Assembly (NCBI GenBank): GCA_902496945.1
Contig: CABVDE010000017.1
Coordinates: 1-40,834 of the forward strand
DNA: 40,834 bases
Source: an uncultured Collinsella sp.
GTDB taxonomy: Bacteria; Actinomycetota; Coriobacteriia; Coriobacteriales; Coriobacteriaceae
Direction of reading: 5' to 3'
Part shown: positions 32,393 to 40,474 of the stretch, piece by piece
How positions within the stretch are numbered: position 1 is the stretch's first letter
Layout of the letters: the number at the start of each line of letters is the position of its first letter
Notes under the pieces: generated by a model
What the model was told of the DNA's origin: nothing
Database searches by the model: none
What the model saw: only the letters and a program-made list of their open reading frames with translations
Made by a program: the position numbers and the translations under genes

Positions 32393-32494
32393 CTAATTTG
32401 GGGCGTGTGCTTTTATAACTACTCCTAATAACGATTTACCTTAAAGATAAATGATCGAAGGAGCAGTGAAAAAACGCCGCCCCAAATTAGCTAC
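32389..32494. repeat. 106-nt near-complete palindrome (MITE-like or 3' element)
   Basis: GTAGCTAATTTGGGGCG (32389-32405) is perfectly repeated in inverse at 32478-32494. The inside is also largely self-complementary: ACT-CTCC-CGAT (32418-32434) faces ATCG-GGAG-AGT (32453-32467), centred on TTTACCTTAAAGATAAA. The element could fold into one long hairpin. Its first arm contains the cca stop codon. No T-run follows either side, no target duplication is evident and it encodes nothing. Confidence 0.8.
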
Positions 32495-32555
32495 CCCTGT
32501 CTATCTGCGTGTTCCATAACCTGCCGACAATTTTTCGGAAATTTGAAATTTCTTC

Positions 32556-32584
32556 TTGCGCTGACGTTTTTTGTCCCGTAATAT
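32556..32584 (+). promoter_or_regulatory. tRNA-Glu promoter
   Basis: TTGCGC (32556-32561) and TAATAT (32579-32584) are 17 bases apart. The start of transcription would be about 28 bases before the first tRNA. The spacer contains TTTTTTGTCCCG, which I do not count as a palindrome-family copy. Confidence 0.6.
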
Positions 32585-32618
32585 ATGTCCTCGCAGCACG
32601 GCAGTGCAGATGTCATGT

Positions 32619-32695
32619 GGCCCGTTCGTCTAGCGGTTTAGGACGCCGCCCTCTCAAGGCGGAGATCACCAGTTCGAATCTGGTACGGGCTACCA
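32619..32695 (+). tRNA. tRNA-Glu (anticodon CUC), copy 1
   Basis: The cloverleaf folds cleanly: acceptor GGCCCGT with ACGGGCT (G1-U72 wobble), anticodon stem CCGCC/GGCGG around loop CTCTCAA giving anticodon CUC, and T-loop GTTCGAATC. The CCA end is encoded (32693-32695). It decodes GAG. Confidence 0.95.
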
Positions 32696-32717
32696 CTTCA
32701 TTTCTGCTGAGGCCTAT

Positions 32718-32794
32718 GGCCCGTTCGTCTAGCGGTTTAGGACGCCGCCCTCTCAAGGCGGAGATCACCAGTTCGAATCTGGTACGGGCTACCA
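32718..32794 (+). tRNA. tRNA-Glu (anticodon CUC), copy 2
   Basis: All 77 bases are identical to copy 1, 99 bases downstream, with encoded CCA. A 22-base spacer separates the two. Both are on one transcript ended by the hairpin at 32805. Confidence 0.95.
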
Positions 32795-32804
32795 CATATC
32801 TGAT

Positions 32805-32837
32805 ACCCGGGCTTCCCACGGAAGTCCGGGTTTTTTT
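32805..32837 (+). terminator. tRNA operon terminator
   Basis: ACCCGGGCTTCC (32805-32816) pairs with GGAAGTCCGGGT (32820-32831) with one G-T pair around CAC, followed by seven T residues in all. Confidence 0.93.
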
Positions 32838-32945
32838 ATTATCGATCATCCGTCTGCAATTCCCGTTTGAACCAGAGCTTTACGTTCTGCTTATGGCCCT
32901 TACGGGTACAATATCCAAGATATTTTGACTGTTAGAAGGAGCCTC

Positions 32946-34253
32946 ATGACGGAGTCCTCTCAGCATACGTCCAAGCCCCAGGTCGAGGTTGAGGTCTCGG
33001 GCGGCGATGACAATAAGAGCGCACGCCGCGGCGCCATCTTTATCGGCGTCGTGCTGGTGGGTTATATCGTCTATCTGGTGGTAACCGGGCAGATGGGGCA
33101 GTTCTGGACTGCTATGTCGAGCGTTCAGGCGCCATGGCTCGTTGTTGCGTGTCTTTGTATGTTCATGTATCTGTTCTTTGGCATTGTGGCCTATGCGATC
33201 GCCGTCTGGCTCGACCCCAATTCACCCGTCGGCATTCGCGACCTGATCTCGGTCGAGGCAAGCGGCATCTTCTTTGGCAACCTGACGCCCATGATGATGG
33301 GTTCGACTCCTGCTCAGATCTACCGCCTGACCAAGGCGGGCCAAAATGTCGGCGAGGCCGGCGCCACGCAGTTCACGCGCTTTATCGTGTATCAGTTTGG
33401 CCTAGTTGCCTGGGGCGCCATTCTTCTGCTCGCCCGCATGCCTTTTTTCGCCGAACGCTATGGCGACATGACGCTGCTATGCGTCTTTAGCTTTGGTGGG
33501 CACTGCTGCATCTTGCTTGGCATCTTCGCCGTTGCGCTCATGCCTAAGACCGTCACGCGCATCGCCCATTGCATCATCAATTGGCTCGAGCGCATAGGTG
33601 TCTCGGCCACCAAAATCGAGGGATGGCGCACGTTTGTCGATGGCGAGATCTACTCCTTCTCCGAAAAGTTCAAGCTTTCGGCCGGACATTTTTCTTCCAT
33701 GCTGCTCACCATGTTCATCACCATGCTGCAGCTCGCTTTTTTCTATCTGGTTCCGTATTTCCTGATGCTTGCCTTTGGCCACCACGAGGTCGACTTTTTC
33801 TCGGTCATGGCCGCGAGCGCCTTTGTTCAGCTGCTGAGCTCTGCGGTCCCCTTGCCCGGTGGAACTGGTGGCGCTGAGGGCGGCTTTGCATTGTTCTTGG
33901 GTCATTTCTTTGGATCGGCTTCGACCGCCGGCTATCTGCTGTGGCGCCTCATTACGTTTATCGCGCCGACCATTTTGGCTGCGCCCCTGCTGGGCCTTAA
34001 GAGCGCCCACAACGAGAGCATCCATGCGCGCTGGGATCGCGTGATGCGCAAGCTAGGCCGCACGCCTCAGACGCCCTCTGCACCCACTAAGCCGCATCCC
34101 ACGAATGCTGTTACCGTTGATCCCAAGAAGCACGCTCAGAAGGCTTCTGGGGCCGCTAAACCGTCTCATAAAGCCTATGTGCGCCAGACAGGTGATGGTA
34201 TTCGCGTATCTCCGTCGGCACTCAATAAGAAAAAGCACCCTAAGTCGCAGTAA
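32946..34253 (+). CDS. Flippase-like (LPG synthase N-domain/UPF0104) membrane protein
   Basis: Integral membrane protein of the family that includes the flippase half of MprF and AglD-type proteins. The 435-aa product has about eight membrane segments between residues 25 and 360. The family motifs SVEASGIFFGNLTPMMMGSTPAQIYRLTKAG and VPLPGGTGGAEGGFALF are clear. The aminoacyl-transferase half of MprF is absent, so it may move a lipid or polyprenyl-linked glycan. A basic Pro/Lys/Ala-rich tail of about 70 residues ends it. AGAAGGAG before the ATG decides the start. TACAAT (32907-32912) is a possible -10 box; the -35 is poor. Confidence 0.82.
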   Translation: MTESSQHTSKPQVEVEVSGGDDNKSARRGAIFIGVVLVGYIVYLVVTGQMGQFWTAMSSVQAPWLVVACLCMFMYLFFGIVAYAIAVWLDPNSPVGIRDLISVEASGIFFGNLTPMMMGSTPAQIYRLTKAGQNVGEAGATQFTRFIVYQFGLVAWGAILLLARMPFFAERYGDMTLLCVFSFGGHCCILLGIFAVALMPKTVTRIAHCIINWLERIGVSATKIEGWRTFVDGEIYSFSEKFKLSAGHFSSMLLTMFITMLQLAFFYLVPYFLMLAFGHHEVDFFSVMAASAFVQLLSSAVPLPGGTGGAEGGFALFLGHFFGSASTAGYLLWRLITFIAPTILAAPLLGLKSAHNESIHARWDRVMRKLGRTPQTPSAPTKPHPTNAVTVDPKKHAQKASGAAKPSHKAYVRQTGDGIRVSPSALNKKKHPKSQ

Positions 34254-34296
34254 GGCGGTCGTGCGTTCTTCATGATGCGGGGCAAATTTGTATTGT

Positions 34297-34332
34297 ATGA
34301 GAGATAATCCTCTTACGTAGATTATCTCTCAT
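34297..34332. promoter_or_regulatory. 13-bp inverted repeat upstream of tetR (operator)
   Basis: ATGAGAGATAATC (34297-34309) and GATTATCTCTCAT (34320-34332) are perfect complements around 10 bases, 37 bases before the tetR ATG. GATAAT and TTGTAT-like boxes overlap it. The size and place fit the operator of a self-regulating TetR protein. Confidence 0.7.
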
Positions 34333-34369
34333 CTGTTGATGAATGCCCGTATATCGAAGGGACACGCCC

Positions 34370-34981
34370 ATGGCCACCAGCAAACCGCGTCTTGACCGCC
34401 GCATCGTTCGAAGCCGCAATGCGATCCTTTCCGCTTTCGAGCGCCTGCTCATGGAAAAGCCGCTGGCAGACATTACGGTGAGTGCCATCGCGCGCGAGGC
34501 CAATGTCGACCGCAAAACCTTCTACGTGCACTTTGGCACGGTTGACGGCCTGCTCGACGCGATTGCCGTCGATGTGGTGGAGATGATTGTCGACTCAGTC
34601 GAGAATAAGCTTGCTTCCATGGATGGTGACACCAACGAGCGCGCCCTTGGCGCGGCGGCGACCTTCTTTAAAACCGTCAACGAGGCGCTCTGCAACAACC
34701 TGGTGCTTAATCGTCAGCTGATCGAGAATATTCCTCTTGACGACTTTATGGCACGTCTGCGTGCGCCGCTCGAACACGAGATTGCCGAGCGCGATCTGCT
34801 GCCCCAAGGTCTCAAGGATGAGATGTTCGACTACTATTTGGCGTTTTTGCTGTCGGGTATTATCGGTATCTATCGCACGTGGGCGCTGTCTGACGGTTCT
34901 GTTCCCATCGAGCGCGTGTCGGAGGTTGCCAATAACCTGACGTTGAGCGGCCTATCGAGTTTGGAATCCAAGCTCGGATAA
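34370..34981 (+). CDS. TetR/AcrR family transcriptional regulator
   Basis: The 203-aa protein has the TetR DNA-binding domain at 8-58: RRIVRSRNAILSAFERLLMEKPLADITVSAIAREANVDRKTFYVHFGTVDGLL. The ligand domain continues to the end, with a C-terminal segment like the TetR_C_7 type (FYYLAF-like helix DYYLAFLLSGIIGIYRTWALSDGS). ATG 34370 is chosen because AAGGGA lies seven bases upstream; ATG 34343 lacks a site. The large inverted repeat is just upstream. It converges on the exporter genes, which are likely targets by analogy with other TetR-ABC pairs, though they are not divergent. The ligand is unknown. Confidence 0.88.
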   Translation: MATSKPRLDRRIVRSRNAILSAFERLLMEKPLADITVSAIAREANVDRKTFYVHFGTVDGLLDAIAVDVVEMIVDSVENKLASMDGDTNERALGAAATFFKTVNEALCNNLVLNRQLIENIPLDDFMARLRAPLEHEIAERDLLPQGLKDEMFDYYLAFLLSGIIGIYRTWALSDGSVPIERVSEVANNLTLSGLSSLESKLG

Positions 34982-34988
34982 CGAGGGA

Positions 34989-35027
34989 GTTGGTGGGACA
35001 AAATTATCAGTAGTGTTTGTCCCACCA
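34989..35027. repeat. GTGGGACAAA palindrome, copy after tetR
   Basis: TGGTGGGACAAA (34991-35002) pairs perfectly with TTTGTCCCACCA (35016-35027) around 13 bases. It starts eight bases after the tetR stop and lies between two convergent genes. It shares 16 identical bases with the copy after recN. Confidence 0.75.
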
Positions 35028-35047
35028 CATTGCAGATAGTGAAAGCC

Positions 35048-36262
35048 CTACTGGTAGCGTAGGCACTCCACCGGATTGAGCTTTGCGGCTCGGCGGGCGG
35101 GGTAGAAGCCAAAGATTACGCCGATACCGACGGAGACGGCGAAGGCCAGCAGTACCGTGGCGATCGAAAAGCTCGGTGTGATTTGCCCGGTAGCACCGAG
35201 TTCGCCTAGAGCCCCGGATCCGGCGGCAAATTTCGCGAGGCCCCATGCCAACAGATAGCCAATCAGGACACCCAACAGTCCGCCGGTGATGCACAATGCG
35301 GAAGACTCGGCCAAAAACTGTGCGGTGATATCGCGGCGACTGGCGCCCAGGGCACGGCGAATACCGATCTCGCGGATTCGCTCAGTCACATTGGTGAGCA
35401 TCATATTCATAATGCCGATACCGCCCACGAGCAGCGAGATGCTGGCAACGGCGCCCATGATGAGTGAGAACGAGCCCATAAAGGAGTTGAGTGCATCGAT
35501 GGCGCTTTTCATGGAAGTGGCTGAGACGCTCTCGTATTCGTCATCCTCTGCTATGCCCTTCATCGAGCGTACCGTAGATTCGACGGTCTTGCAGAGCTCG
35601 TCCATGTCCGTGCCCTCGGTTGCAAGTGCCGTCACGCTGGGGAATGAGGGGTTTTCGTCGCCAAACAAGCCGGAGATGGTTTCGCGTGGCATATACAGTT
35701 TGAGCGAGCCCATGGAGTCGCCGCCGCCATCAATCACGCCTACAATCTGCACCTCGCCGTTGGACACTTTGATGGTTTTTCCCAACGCATCTTGTTCGTT
35801 GCCGTACAGCTGGTTGGCGCCGCCACGACTTATGAGCGCCACACGCGCGCCTGCCTTTGACTCGACATCGGTGTAGGCACGCCCCGCAAGGAGTTTGCTG
35901 GCTCCCACGGCGTCGAGCATGTCGCTGTCGACACCCTGCGCCATGACGGTATAGCTTTTATCTCTGGTCTTGTACTCGGTATAGGCGCTGTCGACGATGC
36001 CGATCTGCTCGATCTGCGGCACCAGTTTTTGAAGCTTCTCGACATCCGACTCGGTGAGCTCTTGCGACGAATCAATCTGCACCATGCGTGCAGCATTGAG
36101 GCCCAGGCTGTTGACCAGGCTGTTTTGGATGCCGCCGATGAGCGAGGTCATTGAGATGACTGAGGCAATGCCAATGACGATGCCCAGAATGGTGAGCAGG
36201 CTGCGGCCCTTGTTGGCCTCGAGCGAGTGAAGAGCTTCTTGGATGAGGTCGCGCGTGCTCAT
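35048..36262 (-). CDS. MacB/FtsX-type ABC transporter permease
   Basis: Permease of a MacAB-like exporter, 404 aa. It has the plan of the family: N-terminal membrane segment (about 19-42, RSLLTILGIVIGIASVISM), a large extracytoplasmic MacB periplasmic-core domain (about 50-265), then three membrane segments (about 280-303, 325-348, 365-390). The FtsX motif ITERIREIGIRRALGASRRDITAQFL-like stretch lies between the first and second of these. AAAGGAG precedes the ATG. It overlaps the ATPase gene by four bases. These systems use the ATPase to drive a mechanical pump with the HlyD-like partner; substrates include peptides, macrolides and lipids, here unknown. Confidence 0.9.
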   Translation of the reverse strand: MSTRDLIQEALHSLEANKGRSLLTILGIVIGIASVISMTSLIGGIQNSLVNSLGLNAARMVQIDSSQELTESDVEKLQKLVPQIEQIGIVDSAYTEYKTRDKSYTVMAQGVDSDMLDAVGASKLLAGRAYTDVESKAGARVALISRGGANQLYGNEQDALGKTIKVSNGEVQIVGVIDGGGDSMGSLKLYMPRETISGLFGDENPSFPSVTALATEGTDMDELCKTVESTVRSMKGIAEDDEYESVSATSMKSAIDALNSFMGSFSLIMGAVASISLLVGGIGIMNMMLTNVTERIREIGIRRALGASRRDITAQFLAESSALCITGGLLGVLIGYLLAWGLAKFAAGSGALGELGATGQITPSFSIATVLLAFAVSVGIGVIFGFYPARRAAKLNPVECLRYQ

Positions 36263-37032
36263 GCCCTCACTCCTTTCGGCTGCATGGATGGATCTGAAAT
36301 CTTGGGAAGGCCATCGACGGCATCGCGCAAGGTCTGTGGTGCATGAGGGATATACGCGCCATCGTGGATGCGGCCGTCGCGGATGGTCACAGCGCGGTCG
36401 GCTTCGAGGGCAATGCCGGGGTCGTGTGTGATGAGCACGATGGTCTTGCCGCGCTCCTGGAGTTTATGGAAGGTCTCCATCACAAGCGCTCCGGTGGCGG
36501 AGTCCAGGTTACCCGTCGGCTCATCGGCCAGAATGATGGGCGGGTCGTTGATGAGGGCGCGTGCGATGGCGACGCGTTGCATCTGCCCGCCCGAGAGCTC
36601 TGATATGCGGTGGTCCCAGTGGTCGACCGGCAGCGTCACGGCCTGCAGCGCGTGCACGGCGCGCATTTCGCGCTGGCTACGGGGTACGTTGGTATACGAC
36701 AGCGGCAGCATCACGTTTTCGATGACCGACAGGCGTGGCAACAAGTTGAAGCTCTGAAAGACAAACCCGATGCTGAGGGCGCGGACTTCGGTGAGCTCGT
36801 CATCATCGAGTTCGGCCACGTTGAGCCCTTGCAGGTAATACTCGCCCGCCGTTGGCTTATCCAGGCAGCCCAGGATGTTCATGAGCGTCGATTTGCCCGA
36901 GCCCGAGGGGCCGGTGATGGTCACAAACTCGCCGGGATTCACCGTAAGGTTCACATTGTGCAGGATATGGGCGCAGCCGGCCTCGCTCTCAAAGATGCGA
37001 TGCACGTTGCGAATGTCAATGACGGGGCGCAT
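36259..37032 (-). CDS. MacB/LolD-type ABC transporter ATP-binding protein
   Basis: ATPase of the exporter, 257 aa. Walker A is GPSGSGKST (near 40-48), the Q-loop is FVFQSFNLLPRLSVIENVMLP, the signature is LSGGQMQRVAIARAL and Walker B is IILADEPTGNLDS, then the H-loop LITHDPGIALEADR. LPRLSVIENVMLPL and TGNLD are typical of the LolD/MacB group. The stop overlaps the permease start and the start overlaps the HlyD stop (TAATG), so all three are translated together. Confidence 0.93.
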   Translation of the reverse strand: MRPVIDIRNVHRIFESEAGCAHILHNVNLTVNPGEFVTITGPSGSGKSTLMNILGCLDKPTAGEYYLQGLNVAELDDDELTEVRALSIGFVFQSFNLLPRLSVIENVMLPLSYTNVPRSQREMRAVHALQAVTLPVDHWDHRISELSGGQMQRVAIARALINDPPIILADEPTGNLDSATGALVMETFHKLQERGKTIVLITHDPGIALEADRAVTIRDGRIHDGAYIPHAPQTLRDAVDGLPKISDPSMQPKGVRA

Positions 37033-38468
37033 TACATGCCCTCGTCGGCAGGCATGCTGTCCGAATCCGCGTTGTGGCCGCCGTCAGCCGTTGCGTCCGC
37101 TCCGGTGTCTATGACGAGGGTGTCGCCGTCGCGCAGTTTGGTAGCGGGCACGCCAGGGTTGATTTCGTTGCCCTGGTCATCGCGCTTGACCTGTGTCTTG
37201 CCGACCACGGCCTCGTTGTCGTTTTGCGTCACGACGGTCACCTTAACGCGGCGGGTCTGCTTGCCCTCGTCATCGGTTGTCACGTTGACGTAATAGTGCT
37301 CGCCGTCTTCGGTCATGAGCGCCATCGTCGGCACCATCACCACGTCGTCGAGCTGCTCAGTCACCACCGAGACCTCGGCCGTCATGCCCGGCTTCAGGCG
37401 AGTGTCGGGTGCCTCGATGAGGATGTCGACGTTAAAGGTTACGCTGCTACCGCCGTAGTTGGAGTCGGAGTTTGCCACCGAGGCGATGGCCGTGACCGTT
37501 CCCTGGCTCACGATGTCGGGAAACGCGGGATAGGTGACGTTGGCGCTCTGCCCCACGGCGATTTTGGCGATGTCCTTTTCGCCCACCTGCACGGTCACCT
37601 TCATCTTGGACAGGTCGGCGATCTGCATGCACTGCTTGCCGCCGCTCGTATCGCTTTCGCCCATGATCATGCCGCCTGTTACCGTGGCGCCTACCTTGGC
37701 GTTGAGCTCCACGATGTTGCCTGAGCTCGGCGCCGTAACCGTGCGTCCGGCGGCCTTTGCGTTCGCCTGATCAAGGTTTGCCTGGGCCGATGCGAGGCTG
37801 CGCTGTGCGGCCGATACGGCGTTCGTGTCGGTGGACGCAGCGGAGTCGCCTGCCGCTGCGGCGGAAGCTCCATCGATGTCCGTCGTCGGGTTGGCTTGCG
37901 CGGCAGCTGCGGCTTTCTGTGCGTTGGCGAGGTCTTCCTGAGCGGCAGCTACCGCTCGCTGCGCCTCGGCAACGTTGCGAACGAGTTCGTCGTTTTTAAT
38001 GGTCATAAGAACGTCGCCCTCGTTGACGGATTGGCCTGCCTGCACGTTGATCGTATCGACCGTGCCGTCGACAGAAGGGGAGACCACTGAGGACGAAATG
38101 GGTTTGAGCTTGCCTTTCGCCTCGACCGTCGTGGTAAACGTGCCCTCGGTCACCATATCGGTCACAGGTCCGCTGGCGCCCTGCGGCTGCGCATTGATAG
38201 CCATGGTTGCGACAATGGCTATGAGCGCGATGGCACCCACGACGCCGGCGGCAATACCGCGTCGAATCAGCTTTTTGCGTCGACGTTCGGCACGTTTTTC
38301 CTTGAGCCGGGCATATGCCTCTTCATCGGAAATCTCGGCCGTATCGTTCGGGCGGCCGTATTGCGAACTGGCATGCACGTTTGTAATCAGAGGAATCGTT
38401 TCGGTGGCACCTTCGGGCGCGCGCTCGGTATCATCCGGGCCCGGGGTGATTGTGGGGACATTCGGCAT
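37032..38468 (-). CDS. HlyD/MacA-like membrane fusion protein of the exporter
   Basis: Adaptor subunit, 478 aa. A cytoplasmic N-terminus (1-75) rich in Arg/Lys is followed by one membrane anchor (about 72-95, AAGVVGAIALIAIVATMAI). Next come a lipoyl-like half (VDGTVDTINVQAGQSVNEGDVLMTI), an Ala/Gln-rich coiled-coil hairpin (about 165-240), the second lipoyl half (TVTAPSSGNIVELNAKVGATV) and beta-barrel domains. The acidic C-terminus (ADGGHNADSDSMPADEGM) is unlike MacA. ATG 38468 is set by AAAGGAG; an upstream ATG would add 21 residues. In a Gram-positive-type cell without an outer membrane it probably links the permease to the cell wall. Confidence 0.88.
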   Translation of the reverse strand: MPNVPTITPGPDDTERAPEGATETIPLITNVHASSQYGRPNDTAEISDEEAYARLKEKRAERRRKKLIRRGIAAGVVGAIALIAIVATMAINAQPQGASGPVTDMVTEGTFTTTVEAKGKLKPISSSVVSPSVDGTVDTINVQAGQSVNEGDVLMTIKNDELVRNVAEAQRAVAAAQEDLANAQKAAAAAQANPTTDIDGASAAAAGDSAASTDTNAVSAAQRSLASAQANLDQANAKAAGRTVTAPSSGNIVELNAKVGATVTGGMIMGESDTSGGKQCMQIADLSKMKVTVQVGEKDIAKIAVGQSANVTYPAFPDIVSQGTVTAIASVANSDSNYGGSSVTFNVDILIEAPDTRLKPGMTAEVSVVTEQLDDVVMVPTMALMTEDGEHYYVNVTTDDEGKQTRRVKVTVVTQNDNEAVVGKTQVKRDDQGNEINPGVPATKLRDGDTLVIDTGADATADGGHNADSDSMPADEGM

Positions 38469-38498
38469 AGCGTCTCCTTTATAGAAAGAACTTCGGTA

Positions 38499-38531
38499 AG
38501 TATATGCGCCCGTCGCAAAAGACGGGCGCAT
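38499..38531 (-). promoter_or_regulatory. Promoter -10 box and 11-bp hairpin before the exporter genes
   Basis: On the minus strand TATACT (38499-38504) is a good -10 box. It abuts a perfect inverted repeat, ATGCGCCCGTC/GACGGGCGCAT (38504-38514 with 38521-38531), which may be an operator or a hairpin ending the L,D-transpeptidase transcript. No good -35 box or T-run is seen, so both readings stay open. The rest of 38532-38600 holds nothing I can name. Confidence 0.45.
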
Positions 38532-38600
38532 AGGACGGTTTCTTTCGGAATTGTTAGATTGGTCGCAGCGGTTCCACGTTGTATGAATGCGCGCGTAGCA

Positions 38601-40325
38601 CTACGAGTGGACAACCACGCACAGGCCGACTTTGATGCAGTCGTGTAGTGCCTTGGCGTCGGCCAGGCGCAGGTTGATGCAACCGTGGCTGCCGCACCAC
38701 TTGTACGACTCGGCGTTATCGAAGTTCTTGTCGTTTTGCCAGGTGGCATCGTGGAAGCCGATCATGTTGCCCTCAAACGGCATCCAGTAGCTCACCGGGC
38801 TCTCGTATTTGGGCTTACCGGTCGCTGGGTCTTTGGCGCCGATGAGCGTGCTCGCGCCGTCGTTGCTGTTGATCTGCCAGACGCCCTCGGGCGTGGCGTC
38901 CTCGCCCGGCAGGCCCGAGATAAAGTTGGCCTCCCATACGATATTGCCGCTCTCATCGTAGTAGCGCGCGTGCTGCTCGGACAGATCGACATCGATGTAT
39001 GCCTTCCAGTCGGGCTCGCCCTTTGCGGTAAAGGTGTCGGCCTTCTGGGAGTACTTAATTTCGATTTCGCCGGTCTGCTTGTTGTTGATGGCATTCTCGA
39101 CCTGCTTGGCAAGCGTGTCGCTATCGATAGACCAGCCAAAGTCGCCGCCTTCGACGGCACATTGCTTGCCATCGGCGCGCGTCCACCAACGAGTGGAGCC
39201 CACGGTGTTAAAGCCGTTGGCGAGCTCGGATGCCCAGCTGCTGATCTGCGACGTATCGAGCGTGGGGTTGGCCGGATTGGCAAAGCTGATCCACTGCAGA
39301 ACGGAGCTGCCATCAACCTTACCGGCATCCTCGCCGTTGAGTTTGAGGGTCACGTTGACGCCCAAGAAGTTGTTTGCGGCATCGCATGCGGCCTGAATCT
39401 GATCATCGGTCAGCGTTCCATTGAGCGGCTCATAGGCATCGTTGCCGAGTTTGGTAAGATTGACGGTCTCGGCCAGCGAGGCAAGCTCGAGCTCGGCATA
39501 CTTAATGACATGCTTGCGGTTGAGCTTTTCGTTGGAGCGTGCCTTCTCGACGGTAAACTTGCCGGCCTGCTCGTCATAAGAGCTATTAGCCTCGAACGTG
39601 CCCGAACGACCCTCGTTAAACTCATCGATGGCGGCGCCCAGATCCTCCTCAAACTGCTTTTGGTCAAAGGTGTCGGAGAGCAGAGACAGGTCGATGTCTT
39701 GATCGAGATCGACTTCGTTGGAGGCGGCGGTTGTTTTGGCCTTGCCGCTTAAGGATTCCACAAGGCGGACCGGCCATACAAAGGCTTCGTTGTGGCTGAT
39801 GATTTCTTTTGCGGCAGCTTCGCCGTCGACGATGGGCTCATCGGATTCGGGCTGATAGGCCCAGCTAAAGTCATCGCCTGTCACGGTGAGCTTATAGTGC
39901 TTCCATGCCGAGTTGACCTTGGTGGCGGCAGACGAAGCGTTGGAGAACGAGACGTCGACGCCGGCGATGGCGGTGTTGGGGTAAGCGACCTGCGAAAATG
40001 CCACGACACCCACGACATATACGATGATGATAAGGCCCAAGACGACAAAAAGCGTCGTCTTCTTACCGGACTTATTGTTCTCGGCGGGTTTGCGCGTGGG
40101 GCCGCGATCGCCTCGAGCGTGCGTGGGGGACTGCTTGGGCGCATTGCCGTTTGCCTGGCGCTGCTGACGTTGCTGACGCTGCTGGTTCGGGCGTTGCGAA
40201 GCGTTTGCTGCACCACGCTGCTGACCGTGGCTCGGCGCGATAGGGCGCGGCGACTGAACGCCGCCGGTGTGCCTGCTCGGCTGTTGCGGATCGGGAATCA
40301 GTTGAGTTCGGTCGTTTTGCGACAT
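38601..40325 (-). CDS. L,D-transpeptidase (YkuD family) with peptidoglycan-binding domains
   Basis: Cell-wall enzyme making 3-3 cross-links or attaching stem peptides, 574 aa. A long cytoplasmic Gln/Arg/Pro-rich low-complexity N-terminus (1-85) leads to one membrane segment (about 90-112). Extracytoplasmic PG_binding_4-like domains (about 120-420) follow, then the YkuD domain (about 440-574) with the catalytic motif GSHGCINLRLADA (Cys549). The second ATG (40325) is used because AAGGA stands ten bases upstream; the first ATG (40334) is only one base from it. A perfect TATAAT on the minus strand (40383-40388) lies 58 bases upstream. Confidence 0.9.
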   Translation of the reverse strand: MSQNDRTQLIPDPQQPSRHTGGVQSPRPIAPSHGQQRGAANASQRPNQQRQQRQQRQANGNAPKQSPTHARGDRGPTRKPAENNKSGKKTTLFVVLGLIIIVYVVGVVAFSQVAYPNTAIAGVDVSFSNASSAATKVNSAWKHYKLTVTGDDFSWAYQPESDEPIVDGEAAAKEIISHNEAFVWPVRLVESLSGKAKTTAASNEVDLDQDIDLSLLSDTFDQKQFEEDLGAAIDEFNEGRSGTFEANSSYDEQAGKFTVEKARSNEKLNRKHVIKYAELELASLAETVNLTKLGNDAYEPLNGTLTDDQIQAACDAANNFLGVNVTLKLNGEDAGKVDGSSVLQWISFANPANPTLDTSQISSWASELANGFNTVGSTRWWTRADGKQCAVEGGDFGWSIDSDTLAKQVENAINNKQTGEIEIKYSQKADTFTAKGEPDWKAYIDVDLSEQHARYYDESGNIVWEANFISGLPGEDATPEGVWQINSNDGASTLIGAKDPATGKPKYESPVSYWMPFEGNMIGFHDATWQNDKNFDNAESYKWCGSHGCINLRLADAKALHDCIKVGLCVVVHS

Positions 40326-40382
40326 CGTATGCATATCCTTCGAATATCGCCTTGCGGCTCATCGTGTTTTAACTGGGCTTGC

Positions 40383-40388
40383 ATTATA
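40383..40388 (-). promoter_or_regulatory. -10 box of the L,D-transpeptidase promoter
   Basis: TATAAT on the minus strand, a perfect -10 sequence 58 bases before the ATG. No -35 box near consensus is found 16-18 bases upstream. Confidence 0.4.
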
Positions 40389-40438
40389 GCGATTGCCCTG
40401 CTGTTTGTGGTACGGAAACGTTGGCATTCGAAAGAGCT

Positions 40439-40452
40439 GGGACAAATGTCCC
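40439..40452. repeat. Compact GGGACA palindrome after the serine dehydratase gene
   Basis: GGGACA-AA-TGTCCC is a perfect dyad followed by AC, so it keeps the GGGACAAA and TGTCCCAC halves of the other palindromes but has almost no loop. It lies about 22 bases after the stop of the minus-strand serine dehydratase gene. Confidence 0.5.
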
Positions 40453-40474
40453 ACTATCGAGTCATTCTTGGTCA

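Noticed and set aside
32566..32578. Another copy of the GTGGGACAAA palindrome
   Set aside because: TTTTTTGTCCCG lacks the final AC and any left arm. It is the spacer of the tRNA promoter and not next to a stop codon.
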